Shown: positions 24,041 through 31,768 of the stretch, in pieces
Numbering within the stretch: the stretch's first letter is position 1
Layout of the letters: each line of letters begins with the position of its first letter
Assembly: GCA_913057645.1 (NCBI GenBank)
Contig: CAJXOU010000034.1
Location: 1 to 33,514 of the forward strand
Source of the DNA: an uncultured Rhodobiaceae bacterium
Lineage (GTDB): Bacteria > Pseudomonadota > Alphaproteobacteria > Parvibaculales > Parvibaculaceae
DNA: 33,514 nucleotides
Reading direction: 5' to 3'
Made by a program: the position numbers and the translations under genes
Notes under the pieces: model-generated
Database searches by the model: none
Seen by the model: only the letters and a program-made list of their open reading frames with translations
Told to the model about the DNA's origin: nothing

Positions 24041-25078
24041 ATGGTCACTCTGAGCGTTCTCGACCAGTCGCCAATCCGCAAGGGCGGCACGGCTGCGGAA
24101 GCAATCGCGAATACGATCGGGCTGGCGCAAGCCGCCGAGCGAGCCGGCTACAGCCGGTACTGGCTGGCGGAACATCACAACACGTCGTCTTTCGCGGGCT
24201 CCGCGCCGGAAGTCCTAATCGGAGCTGTCGCGGGAGCGACGACCCGTATTCGCGTCGGCTCCGGCGGGGTGATGCTGCCGCATTACAGCCCGCTCAAGGT
24301 GGCCGAATGTTTCCGCGTGCTCGAGACGCTGCATCCCGGACGCATCGATCTCGGGTTGGGCCGGGCGCCCGGCGGAGACTTGCGGACGACGCGGGCGCTT
24401 CAGCCGGGCCCGCAGGCCTATGATGTCGGCGTCTTTCCGCAACAGGTTGAGCTGTTGAGACAATTCCTTGAGGACTCGACCGGGCTTGCCGGAGAAGAAG
24501 GCGGGTTTCCCTCCGACCATCCCTATACCGGGCTTCACGCTTCCCCGCGCGGGCCCGGCCTGCCGGACCTCTGGATGCTCGGCTCGGGCGGCGACGGCGC
24601 CCTCATCGCAGCGCAGTTCGGCATGGCCTATTGCTTCGCGCATTTCATCAATCAGGACGCGGGCACGGAACCTCTGGAGCTCTACCGGCGGAACTTCCGC
24701 GCCTCGCGGGAACTGACTTCGCCGAAAGGGGCCATCGCAGTTTCCGTCACCGTCGCGGACACGGAGGAAGAGGCGAAGCGGATCGCCGCGTCGCGCAATC
24801 TCTGGGTGATGCATCTCCTGCAGAACCGGGCAGGCCCCTTCCCTTCCATCGAGGAAGCGCTCGACTACCCCTATACGGAGGAGGACCGCGTCATGTTGCG
24901 CGCGGTCGAGCAGCGCGGGTTCACCGGTACGCCGGAACAGGTGCGCGGGCGCCTGCTCGCGCTCGGCGAAGCGTATGGCGTCGATGATTTCGTTATCCTG
25001 ACGATCACCTACGACCAGAAGGACCGCGTCCGCTCCTACGAACTTCTGGCCGACGCGATGGGCGTCACCGCGTCCTGA
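24041..25078 (+). CDS. LLM-class (luciferase-like) flavin oxidoreductase
   Basis: A protein of 345 residues of the bacterial-luciferase-like TIM-barrel group, in the MsnO8 subfamily pattern. It starts with LSVLDQSPIRKGGTAAEAI, then RYWLAEHHNTSSFAGSAPEV (residues about 43-62), IRVGSGGVMLPHYSPLKVAE, and LGLGRAPGGD. These are the usual FMNH2- and substrate-loop blocks. Such enzymes are FMN- or F420-dependent monooxygenases of unknown substrate. GGACGG lies 11 bases before the ATG. Its 3' end overlaps by 43 bp with a small membrane-protein frame on the other strand. Confidence 0.92.
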   Translation: MVTLSVLDQSPIRKGGTAAEAIANTIGLAQAAERAGYSRYWLAEHHNTSSFAGSAPEVLIGAVAGATTRIRVGSGGVMLPHYSPLKVAECFRVLETLHPGRIDLGLGRAPGGDLRTTRALQPGPQAYDVGVFPQQVELLRQFLEDSTGLAGEEGGFPSDHPYTGLHASPRGPGLPDLWMLGSGGDGALIAAQFGMAYCFAHFINQDAGTEPLELYRRNFRASRELTSPKGAIAVSVTVADTEEEAKRIAASRNLWVMHLLQNRAGPFPSIEEALDYPYTEEDRVMLRAVEQRGFTGTPEQVRGRLLALGEAYGVDDFVILTITYDQKDRVRSYELLADAMGVTAS

Positions 25079-25332
25079 GCGGCCGTTACCGGCAAGGTTC
25101 GATCGCCGCTTCCGGTACAAAGGGGCGCCGCCGCAATCTCGGCGAGAATGGAACGCTCATTCGCCTCGGCACGCGAGGCGTAATGCGTGAGATGCTCCGC
25201 CACGAACGCAGCAAGAACAAGCGGAACCACCATGACGGCGGCAAAGCCCGTCCGGCCGAAGGAAGCCAGAAGCCGCCTCCACCAGACCGGGACGGCCAGC
25301 GCCGCCGTTATGCCCGCCACGCAACAGAGCAT
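25036..25332 (-). CDS. Small two-helix membrane protein (uncertain)
   Basis: From the ATG at 25332 a protein of 98 residues with two hydrophobic segments (MLCCVAGITAALAVPVWW and TGFAAVMVVPLVLAAFVAEHL) and a polar tail with one cysteine (APLCTGSGD). It begins 16 bp after the stop of the DUF899 gene on the same strand, so it could be the last gene of that operon. The frame is open to an earlier ATG at 25395, inside the DUF899 gene, which would add 21 polar residues. Its end overlaps the flavin oxidoreductase gene by 43 bp. No good ribosome site is visible. I do not recognise a family. Confidence 0.45.
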   Translation of the reverse strand: MLCCVAGITAALAVPVWWRRLLASFGRTGFAAVMVVPLVLAAFVAEHLTHYASRAEANERSILAEIAAAPLCTGSGDRTLPVTAAQDAVTPIASARSS

Positions 25333-25348
25333 CTTCCGTGCCGTCGCT

Positions 25349-26074
25349 TCAGGCCGCGTGGCAGCAGGAGGAACCGCCGCCTTCGTATTCGTCATGGAGG
25401 CGCACCCAGCTCATGATGCCGTCCTCGTTGCGGCCCTTCGGCACCATATCGAGGAAGGCGAAGGCCGACATGGCGGCTTCCGAGCCGCGGGCGTAGGTCG
25501 AATAGGTGTGGAAGATTTCGCCCGCATCATTCTTCGCGAAGACGCTCATGCCGTGCAGATCTTCCATCCTGAAATCCAGCGGCGCGTAATTGTATTCGGC
25601 GGTGCCGTTGTCGAGTTGCTCCGGCGTGAAGGACACGCCGAAATCGTAGTTGAAGCTGTTGTTGCCCGACGAGACCCAGTTGAATTTCCAGCCCATGCGG
25701 CGCGCGACGGCGGCGATGTGCTCGGGCTCGGCACGCGAGACGGCGGCATAGGAGAGGTCCGCATTCTCGAAGTGTTGCCGCGCGGCGTCGACATGATCAG
25801 CACCGAAAGCGCAACCCGTGCAGATGTCCTGCGAACCCGGCGCCAGCATGACGTGCTGGACGAGGAGCTGGCTGCGACCATCGAAGAGATCGGCGAGGCT
25901 CACTTTCCCGTTGGGTCCGTCGAAGACATAATCCTTGTCGAGCTTCACCCAGGGAAGCGCGCGGCGCGCCTCGGCCAGGCGGTCACGGGCGCGCGTCAGT
26001 TCCTTTTCCTGAACGAGAAGCGCCTTGCGCGCTTCGGTCCATTCTTCGCGGGAAACGATCTTCTGAGCATTCAT
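25349..26074 (-). CDS. DUF899 (thioredoxin-like) family protein
   Basis: A protein of 241 residues of the DUF899 family, a thioredoxin-fold group. The conserved block GSQDICTGCAFGADHVDAAR (about 80-99) holds Cys85 and Cys88 as a CxxC. The N-terminal half has EWTEARKALLVQEKELTRAR and YVFDGPNGKVSLADLFDGRS, and later SVFAKNDAGEIFHTYSTYAR and LDMVPKGRNED. The C-terminus GGGSSCCHAA has a Cys-Cys. Function is not established; a redox or dithiol role is suggested by the CxxC. ATG at 26074 has AGAGGAGAG just upstream. It follows DUF1428 by 13 bp, and with the ArsR gene forms an operon. Confidence 0.92.
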   Translation of the reverse strand: MNAQKIVSREEWTEARKALLVQEKELTRARDRLAEARRALPWVKLDKDYVFDGPNGKVSLADLFDGRSQLLVQHVMLAPGSQDICTGCAFGADHVDAARQHFENADLSYAAVSRAEPEHIAAVARRMGWKFNWVSSGNNSFNYDFGVSFTPEQLDNGTAEYNYAPLDFRMEDLHGMSVFAKNDAGEIFHTYSTYARGSEAAMSAFAFLDMVPKGRNEDGIMSWVRLHDEYEGGGSSCCHAA

Positions 26075-26087
26075 TTCGATCTCTCCT

Positions 26088-26456
26088 CTATTCGGGTTCG
26101 GCGACAAGGTCGACGATCGCCTTGAAGCCGCCATACATCATCCGCCTGGGATCGAAGGGCATGTCTTCCGGAGGTGAGTCCATGCGCGGATCGGCCATGA
26201 CCTTCCTGTTCACGCGGTCGCGATGGGCGCGGGATTTGTAGGTGATGAAAGCAAAGACGACGGTCTCGCCGGGCTTCACTTTCGTGCCCTTCATGAAGGA
26301 AAGCACGCCTTCAATGTCGAGATCGTCGCCGACGCATTCCTTGTAGTCGAGCGCGCCGTGCTCGATCCAGATCTTGCCTGCCTTGCGCGACATCCGGCGA
26401 TATGCGTCGATATTCTTCTTTGGCACCGGGACGACAAATCCATCCACATAAGTCAT
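26088..26456 (-). CDS. DUF1428 family protein
   Basis: A protein of 122 residues with the family's features: MTYVDGFVVPVPKKNIDAYR at the start, KIWIEHGALDYKECVGDD, FITYKSRAHRDRVNRKVMAD and MPFDPRRMMYGGFK. This is a small dimeric alpha/beta (ferredoxin-like) protein of unknown function, often encoded beside ArsR-type regulators, DUF899 and SRPBCC/glyoxalase-like proteins in proteobacteria. GGGAGAG precedes its ATG. It lies 42 bp after the ArsR gene. Confidence 0.95.
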   Translation of the reverse strand: MTYVDGFVVPVPKKNIDAYRRMSRKAGKIWIEHGALDYKECVGDDLDIEGVLSFMKGTKVKPGETVVFAFITYKSRAHRDRVNRKVMADPRMDSPPEDMPFDPRRMMYGGFKAIVDLVAEPE

Positions 26457-26498
26457 TCCACTCTCCCTGACTGCCTGATGACATCACTACCTCGGGGG

Positions 26499-26885
26499 CT
26501 ACTTCCGAGGCTTCTTCCTCGGCGTGCCCCCGCGCGGTTTAGCCTTTGCTGTTGCGTCTTCCGCTTCGAGCATTGCCGCGAGGCGGTCGAGATTGCCCGC
26601 CCAGAAGCGCTTGTAGCGGTCGAGCCATTCCATCGCTTCCTTCATCGGCTCCGCGTTGAGCGAACAGGAGACCGTGCGGCCTTCCTTTCGCTTCTCGATG
26701 AGGCCCGCGTCGTTCAGCACATCGAGATGCTTCATCACGGCGGGCAGCGACATCGAAAAAGGCCGCGCGAGTTCACTGACGGACACGCTGTCCTCGCCTT
26801 CGAGACGGGCGAGAAGCGCGCGCCTCGTCGGATCGGCAAGCGCGGCGAATGTGCGGTCCAGAACCTGTTCTTGAAACTTAACCAT
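26499..26885 (-). CDS. ArsR-family winged-helix repressor
   Basis: A protein of 128 residues. The winged helix-turn-helix is standard for the SdpR-like ArsR subgroup: LDRTFAALADPTRRALLARL at 8-27, SVSELARPFSMSLPAVMKHL as the recognition helix region, and DAGLIEKRKEGRTVSCSLN as the wing. There are no metal-binding cysteines in the usual ArsR positions, so it probably does not sense metals. The C-terminus is Lys/Arg-rich. The ATG at 26885 lacks a ribosome site and lies inside an inverted repeat (26876-26895), which suggests a leaderless, self-repressed transcript. It is the first gene of ArsR-DUF1428-DUF899. Confidence 0.92.
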   Translation of the reverse strand: MVKFQEQVLDRTFAALADPTRRALLARLEGEDSVSVSELARPFSMSLPAVMKHLDVLNDAGLIEKRKEGRTVSCSLNAEPMKEAMEWLDRYKRFWAGNLDRLAAMLEAEDATAKAKPRGGTPRKKPRK

Positions 26886-26895
26886 GTGGTAAAGT
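26876..26895. promoter_or_regulatory. Candidate ArsR operator overlapping the start codon
   Basis: ACTTAACCATGTGGTAAAGT is an imperfect 20-base palindrome: 8 of 10 base pairs are symmetric around a central two-base step, with ACTT..ACC matching GGT..AAGT. The start codon of the ArsR gene (26885-26883) is inside it. Binding there would block both initiation of transcription of a leaderless message and early translation. Confidence 0.55.
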
Positions 26896-26940
26896 ATGGG
26901 GACAGCGCACTGCCCTGTCAAGCTGTCCCGCGAAAGATTG

Positions 26941-28359
26941 CTAGTCTGCCATCAGGCGGCGAAGTTCCGACCGCCGTTCGATCCGGCGCTCGAGAGCCGA
27001 GCGCAGGCGAGCCTGCCGCTCCTTCGTGATCGGATAGCGCAGGATGATCGCTATCGAGATCAGCCAGAGGACAAGCGGCACGAGGCAATACATCGCGAGT
27101 AGCGCCAACAGCGCTTCAGGCGAGTTTTCGCGCGACTGGGCGTTGAAGCCCGCCCAGGCGAGGATCGGCAACGCGATGCCGACGCCCATCGCTTCGAATG
27201 TCTTTCGCACCATGCCCAGGAAAGCGAACATAAAGGCGGCGCGCTGCTCGCCGCTCTTGATCGTGTCGAGATCGACAACGTCCGCCATGATCGACGGTCC
27301 GAGGATCGGCGCAGCACCGAGCGCGAGGCCTTGAACGATATTGATGAAGACAAGGCAGGGAAGCACAAGTTCAGGCGCGGACGGTTTCACCATATAGATC
27401 ACGAGCGGCACGAGAGCGAAGACGAACATGGAGGCGAAACCAGCAACGGCAATTGCTCTGTGCTTGCCGATGCGGCCGCCGAGCCAGACCCAGAAGGGCG
27501 AACCGAGAACGCCAGCAACGAAAAGCACGAAGATAAGGATTGTGCCCGCCTGACCGATCTCCGCGACGTGCTCGAAGAAGAAGATGACGACGCCGATGTT
27601 TATGGAGCCCGCAAGCGCACCAAAGATCGAGCTCAACAGCACGATGCGGAAAGGACCGTTCTTCATCGCGACGCGCAGACCGCGGCGGAACGGGATCGAT
27701 TGCGTTTCATGGAACTTCGGCTCCGGCACCGAGGAAAAGGCGATCAGGGCGCAGACAGGCAGCATGATCGCCGTGAGCCAGCCGAGTACGCCGACGGCCG
27801 CGCGGCCGGCCGCACCTTCATCGGCAGGCGCACCGCTCCAGTAGGCGCCGGCGATGGGTGCGGAAATTGCGATCAACAGGCCGACGAGAAGGAACATCTC
27901 ACGGCTGCCCGTGATGCGGTTGCGTTCCCTGTAGTCGCCCGAGAGTTCGGCGCCCCAGGCGCCGTAGGGAATGGTGATGAGCGTGTAGCCGAGATAGATC
28001 GCAGCGATCCAGGTCAGCAGATAGAGATTCGAGACCTCGCCCGGCGGCACGAAGAGCATGAGAGCGGAGGCCATCATGACCGGCACGCCCGCGAGCACCC
28101 AGGGGCGGCGGCGGCCGAAGCGCGTTCGCGTTCGATCCGACAGGCGGCCGATCAACGGATCGGTAATGACATCGGAGATACGCGCCAGCATGAGGATGAG
28201 GCCGACGGCGGCAAGGTCGAGGCCAAGCGTGCTCGAGTAGAAAGGCGGGATATAGACCGCGACCGGCAGACCGATGACGGCGAGCGGCACGACGAGCTGG
28301 CCGTAGGCCACAAGCTGCCATCCCGTCAGGCGCGGTTCACCCTTCTCCTCTCCCGCCAT
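26941..28359 (-). CDS. GPH-family (MelB-type) MFS symporter
   Basis: An inner-membrane protein of 472 residues with 12 predicted helices. The family's cytoplasmic motif is present: ISDVITDPLIGRLSDRTRTR then FGRRRPWVLAG at about residues 60-90, the D-P-x-x-G-x-x-x-D-R pattern of cation-coupled glycoside-pentoside-hexuronide symporters. In related organisms such proteins also move other organic solutes, so sugar transport is only likely. ATG has GGGAGGAACG at the right distance. An inverted repeat TAGTAA/TTACTA sits 33-51 bp upstream and may be an operator. It is 19 bp from the ArsR promoter region of the next operon and lies on the same strand. Confidence 0.9.
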   Translation of the reverse strand: MAGEEKGEPRLTGWQLVAYGQLVVPLAVIGLPVAVYIPPFYSSTLGLDLAAVGLILMLARISDVITDPLIGRLSDRTRTRFGRRRPWVLAGVPVMMASALMLFVPPGEVSNLYLLTWIAAIYLGYTLITIPYGAWGAELSGDYRERNRITGSREMFLLVGLLIAISAPIAGAYWSGAPADEGAAGRAAVGVLGWLTAIMLPVCALIAFSSVPEPKFHETQSIPFRRGLRVAMKNGPFRIVLLSSIFGALAGSINIGVVIFFFEHVAEIGQAGTILIFVLFVAGVLGSPFWVWLGGRIGKHRAIAVAGFASMFVFALVPLVIYMVKPSAPELVLPCLVFINIVQGLALGAAPILGPSIMADVVDLDTIKSGEQRAAFMFAFLGMVRKTFEAMGVGIALPILAWAGFNAQSRENSPEALLALLAMYCLVPLVLWLISIAIILRYPITKERQARLRSALERRIERRSELRRLMAD

Positions 28360-28391
28360 TCGTTCCTCCCCAGGGCCGCAGGCACAGTTAA

Positions 28392-28410
28392 TAGTAAATG
28401 CAGCTTACTA
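28392..28410. promoter_or_regulatory. Inverted repeat upstream of the MFS gene
   Basis: TAGTAA (28392-28397) and TTACTA (28405-28410) are exact reverse complements with a seven-base spacer, about 33 bases before the start codon. It lies in a 271-bp non-coding stretch (28360-28630) that otherwise holds only the hairpin at 28571-28604. Confidence 0.35.
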
Positions 28411-28570
28411 ACATCGGCGGCAGGCGCAATCGCTTCACGGCAAATTCACCGCCCAATTTCCGGTTCAGGCTGCGTTCAGGTTGCCGGCGCCATTATCAGC
28501 CTTGCCGATGGGTCGAGAGTTCATCGGAAATGTGTCCGTCCGGGTCCTTCAGGCACGGGCGGGGCGTATT

Positions 28571-28604
28571 GGCGGCGTCCGTTCCGTACCCCGCGGACGC
28601 CGCC
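28571..28604 (-). terminator. GC hairpin downstream of the GST gene
   Basis: Stem GGCGGCGTCC (28571-28580) / GGACGCCGCC (28595-28604), 10 bp perfect with a 14-base loop, 27 bases after the GST stop on the minus strand. No T tract follows, so it is a weak or Rho-assisted terminator candidate. Confidence 0.45.
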
Positions 28605-28630
28605 TCTTACGTCATGTGGCGGCATGCTTC

Positions 28631-29242
28631 TCAAGCAGCGGCACTGGGCCGCGCCGAAACGCGCTCGTGCCAGGCGTGGAGATGCGGCGTTCCTTCCGGC
28701 ATCTCGAGCCCGGCGAAGGCCGCGAAATCGACCGTGCAGAGCGCGGTGATGTCCGCCGCCGAGAAATAATCCCCCATCACGAACGTCCGGCCTTCGAGTT
28801 CGCGGTCGAGCCAGCGGAAAGCTGCCTCCGCCCCTTCCCTGTTCGACTCGCCGAAATCGTTGAACTGCTTCACGACCTTCGCCGTGTAGGGATGGGCATG
28901 CCGCCAGAAATTGCCGACGGGGCCCATCAGCACGAATTCGACGCGGCGGAGCCACATGTCCACCTGCGCGCGCTCCAGCGCATTGCGGCCGAAGAGCGGC
29001 CTGTCCGGATGAAGCTCTTCAAGGTACCGGCAGATCGATACGCTTTCGGAAATGGTTGTGCCGTCGTCGAGTTCAAGCACCGGCGTCTGGCCGAGCGAAT
29101 TCTTTTTACGGAATTCCTCCGACTTGTGTTCCCGCTTCACGAGCGCGACTTCCTCGAGCGGGAGGTCGATCCCCTTTTCCGCCGCAAAGACGCGGACACG
29201 GCGTGGATTCGGTGCCGGCATGGCCGAGTTGTAGAGCTTCAA
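28631..29242 (-). CDS. Glutathione S-transferase
   Basis: A protein of 203 residues. The N-terminal thioredoxin-like domain has MKLYNSAMPAPNPRRVRVFA and the cis-proline block GQTPVLELDDGTTISES, where Pro and the Glu-Ser pair bind glutathione. The C-terminal helical domain is complete (VMGDYFSAADITALCTVDFA is the N-capping box motif region). The start is TTG at 29242: GGGGAGGA ends five bases before it and the family N-terminus begins right there, while the next ATG would remove the first beta strand. It is 28 bp downstream of the nucleoside transporter gene on the same strand. Substrate unknown. Confidence 0.9.
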   Translation of the reverse strand: MKLYNSAMPAPNPRRVRVFAAEKGIDLPLEEVALVKREHKSEEFRKKNSLGQTPVLELDDGTTISESVSICRYLEELHPDRPLFGRNALERAQVDMWLRRVEFVLMGPVGNFWRHAHPYTAKVVKQFNDFGESNREGAEAAFRWLDRELEGRTFVMGDYFSAADITALCTVDFAAFAGLEMPEGTPHLHAWHERVSARPSAAA

Positions 29243-29270
29243 TATGTCCTCCCCGGTTGTTGTCGTGTTT

Positions 29271-30530
29271 TCAGGTAATGAGGCCGACCACCGCGCCCGT
29301 CATAGAGGTCGCAAGTGTGCCGGAAACGATGGCGCGGGTGCCGAGCGTGACGATGTCCGCGCGGCGGGACGGCACCAGCGCTGTCAGCCCGCCAATCAGG
29401 ATGCCGACCGACCCGAAATTCGCGAAGCCGCAAAGCGCGTAGACCATGATGAGGGTCGAGCGCTCCGACAGTGCGCCCTCGGGCAAACCGGCCAGATCGA
29501 GATAGGCAATGAGTTCGTTGAGGATCGTCTTGGTGCCCATGAGTTGTCCGGCGACATGCATCTCGCCGGGCGGCACGCCCATCGCCCAGACGAGCGGCGA
29601 AAAGAGCCAGCCGAGCATGCGCTGAAGCGTGAGCGGCGCACCCCAGAGATCGGGCAAGAGCGCGAGAAGGATGTTCACCAGGGCGACGAGCGCCACCATC
29701 ACGACCAGCATGGCGATGATGTTGAGAAGAAGCTGCAACCCCTCGAAGGTGCCGCGCGTCACAGCGTCCATGCTGCTCTGGTATTCTAGGAAGGGAACGT
29801 CGTCGCCGATGCCCGTCGGCGTGGCGAAGGGTTCTTCGGGCACCATGAGGCGCGCGACGAGGATGGCCGCAGGCAACGAGACGAGCGAAGCGACGAGGAT
29901 CTGACCGAGGGCGCCGGGCACGACCGGCTCAATGACGCTCGCGTAGAGCACAAGGACGGTACCGGAGACGGTGGCGAGGCCGACCGTCATGGTCATGAAG
30001 AGCTCGGAGCGCGTCAGCTTCTCCAGATAGGGCCGGATCAGGAGCGGCGCCTCGACCATGCCGACAAAGGCATTCGCGGCAGAGGCGAGCCCGACCGCGC
30101 CGCCAATGCCCATCGTCTTCTGCAGGACGTAGCCGAAGCCGCGCGTGACCCAGCCGAGCACCTTCCAGTGCCAGAGCAGTGCCGAGAGCGCGGACATGAC
30201 GAGGACGAGCGGCAGGGCCTGAAAGGCGAGAATGAAGCTGTTCTGTGGCGCCTCCGTGACGAAGGGCGCCTCGCCGCCGCCGAGATAGCCGAAGACGAAA
30301 CCCGTTCCCGCCCTTGTGGCGGCCGTGAGCGCATCGACGACGCCGTTGAGGGCAAGGAGCGCTCCCTGGGAGGCCGGAAGCTTCAGCAGGAGAAGCGCGA
30401 GACCGATCTGGGCCGCGAGGCCGACAGCCACGGTGCGAACCGAAAAGGCCCGGCGGTTCTCGCTCAAGGCCCAGGCGAGCGCAACAAAGAGGGCAAGCCC
30501 GAAGGCGCTCTGAAGAGACGGCAGGATCAT
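29271..30530 (-). CDS. Concentrative nucleoside transporter (CNT/NupC family)
   Basis: A membrane protein of 419 residues. The first three helices belong to the Nucleos_tra2_N part (LQSAFGLALFVALAWALSEN). Then the gate region GGEAPFVTEAP and FILAFQALPLVLVMSALSAL follow, with ASAANAFVGMVEAPLLIRPY as the family signature of the nucleoside-binding HP/TM region. The last part has YALCGFANFGSVGI, the Na+/nucleoside site region of the second half. It imports nucleosides with a proton or sodium gradient. ATG at 30530 has GGGGAG 11 bases upstream. Earlier ATGs at 30584/30587 lack a ribosome site. It is followed by the GST gene. Confidence 0.92.
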   Translation of the reverse strand: MILPSLQSAFGLALFVALAWALSENRRAFSVRTVAVGLAAQIGLALLLLKLPASQGALLALNGVVDALTAATRAGTGFVFGYLGGGEAPFVTEAPQNSFILAFQALPLVLVMSALSALLWHWKVLGWVTRGFGYVLQKTMGIGGAVGLASAANAFVGMVEAPLLIRPYLEKLTRSELFMTMTVGLATVSGTVLVLYASVIEPVVPGALGQILVASLVSLPAAILVARLMVPEEPFATPTGIGDDVPFLEYQSSMDAVTRGTFEGLQLLLNIIAMLVVMVALVALVNILLALLPDLWGAPLTLQRMLGWLFSPLVWAMGVPPGEMHVAGQLMGTKTILNELIAYLDLAGLPEGALSERSTLIMVYALCGFANFGSVGILIGGLTALVPSRRADIVTLGTRAIVSGTLATSMTGAVVGLIT

Positions 30531-30633
30531 GGTCTGGAAGGCTCCCCGGGGCAGAATTCCCACGGTTTCGGCGGGTTGTCCCATCATAGGGCGGGCACAC
30601 ACCGGCGCAACGGAAAGGGGGGCGGGCTCTCCC

Positions 30634-30662
30634 TTGACCCCCGCCTGCCTCTCATGCACAAA
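30634..30662 (+). promoter_or_regulatory. Possible promoter of the SDR gene
   Basis: TTGACC (30634-30639) is followed after 17 bases by CACAAA (30657-30662), a poor -10. It gives a leader of about 100 bases. The -35 is good but the -10 is not, so this is a guess. Confidence 0.3.
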
Positions 30663-30769
30663 GTCCCGCGAGTTTCGCCATGCCCGGCCCTCCCGGCCCC
30701 CGAACAGAGGCATTCCGGCGGCCCATTTCCGGTCTTACCGGCCCGACAGTCCAACTGGAGAAAATACCC

Positions 30770-31675
30770 ATGAGCATTCGTTTTGACGGCAAGGTCGCCA
30801 TCGTGACCGGCGCGGGCGGCGGTCTTGGCCGGTCCCACGCGCTGGAACTCGCGCGGCGCGGCGCGAAAGTGGTGGTGAACGACCTGGGCGGCGACCGCAC
30901 GGGCGCCGGCGGCTCGTCGGAAGCGGCCAACAAGGTGGTCGAGGAAATCAAGGCGCTGGGCGGCGAGGCGATCGCCAACGGCTCCAGCGTGACGGACGAC
31001 GAAGGCGTCGCCAACATGGTCAAGCAGACCATGGACCAGTGGGGCCGCATCGACATCCTGATCAACAATGCCGGCATCCTGCGCGACAAGTCGTTCTCCA
31101 AGATGGAGATCAACGACTTCCAGCTCGTGGTCGACGTTCACCTGATGGGCACGGTGAAGCCGACCAAGGCGGTCTGGGAAATCATGAAGGAGCAGAACTA
31201 CGGCCGCATCGTCGTGACCGCCTCCTCGACGGGCCTTTACGGCAATTTCGGCCAGACGAACTACGGCGCGGCGAAGCTCGCCGTTGTCGGCTTCATCAAC
31301 ACGCTGAAGCTCGAAGGCCAGAAGAACAACATCCATTGCAACGCGCTGGCGCCGGTCGCCTATACGCGCATGACCTCGGACCTGATGCCGCCGGAAGCGG
31401 AAGAAATGCTGACGCCGGATGCGGTTTCGCCGGGCGTGATGTTCCTCGTCTCGGAACAGGCCCCGACCGGCATGATCCTCTGCGCGGGCGCCGGTGTCTT
31501 CGCCGCCGCACGCATGGAAGAGGCCGAAGGCGTGTTCCTCGGCCGCGAGGACCTCAGCGCCGAGAAGGTCGCCGAGAACTGGGAGAAGATCTCCGACTTC
31601 TCGAACGCCACCCCGTTCTTCATGGGCGGCGAGCAGACCGGCAAGTTCTTCAAGCTGGCGACGGGCGGCAAGTAA
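30770..31675 (+). CDS. SDR dehydrogenase, MFE-2/HSD17B4-like
   Basis: A protein of 301 residues. Cofactor loop TGAGGGLGR at 13-21, NNAG at 99-102, Ser152/153, and the catalytic Tyr165/Lys169 in YGAAK. VVVNDLGGDRTGAGGSSEAA at 34-53 is the hallmark of the 3-hydroxyacyl-CoA dehydrogenase part of peroxisomal multifunctional enzyme type 2 and its bacterial relatives, which prefer NAD+. The chain runs past the usual SDR length (about 250) with the C-terminal ENWEKISDFSNATPFFMGGE tail of this group. It probably acts in beta-oxidation of fatty acyl or steroid side-chain CoA esters. CTGGAG precedes the ATG. It ends with an intrinsic terminator. Confidence 0.92.
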   Translation: MSIRFDGKVAIVTGAGGGLGRSHALELARRGAKVVVNDLGGDRTGAGGSSEAANKVVEEIKALGGEAIANGSSVTDDEGVANMVKQTMDQWGRIDILINNAGILRDKSFSKMEINDFQLVVDVHLMGTVKPTKAVWEIMKEQNYGRIVVTASSTGLYGNFGQTNYGAAKLAVVGFINTLKLEGQKNNIHCNALAPVAYTRMTSDLMPPEAEEMLTPDAVSPGVMFLVSEQAPTGMILCAGAGVFAAARMEEAEGVFLGREDLSAEKVAENWEKISDFSNATPFFMGGEQTGKFFKLATGGK

Positions 31676-31699
31676 ACCGCTCCCGCAGCGCGAAAGATC

Positions 31700-31725
31700 G
31701 GGGAGCCTTCGGGCTCCCCTTTTTT
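31700..31725 (+). terminator. Intrinsic terminator of the SDR gene
   Basis: Stem GGGGAGCC (31700-31707) / GGCTCCCC (31712-31719) with a TTCG tetraloop, then six T residues (31720-31725), 24 bases after the stop codon. A textbook Rho-independent terminator. Confidence 0.93.
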
Positions 31726-31733
31726 GTGCGCAA

Positions 31734-31761
31734 TGGTCAAGGCAAGACGCGGTCCTTATAG
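31734..31761 (+). promoter_or_regulatory. Possible promoter of the betaine ABC gene
   Basis: A -10-like TTATAG (31756-31761) ends seven bases before the ATG at 31769, and no ribosome site is visible there. This would fit a leaderless transcript. The -35 (TGGTCA, 31734-31739) is poor. Confidence 0.25.
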
Positions 31762-31768
31762 TGCGGCC

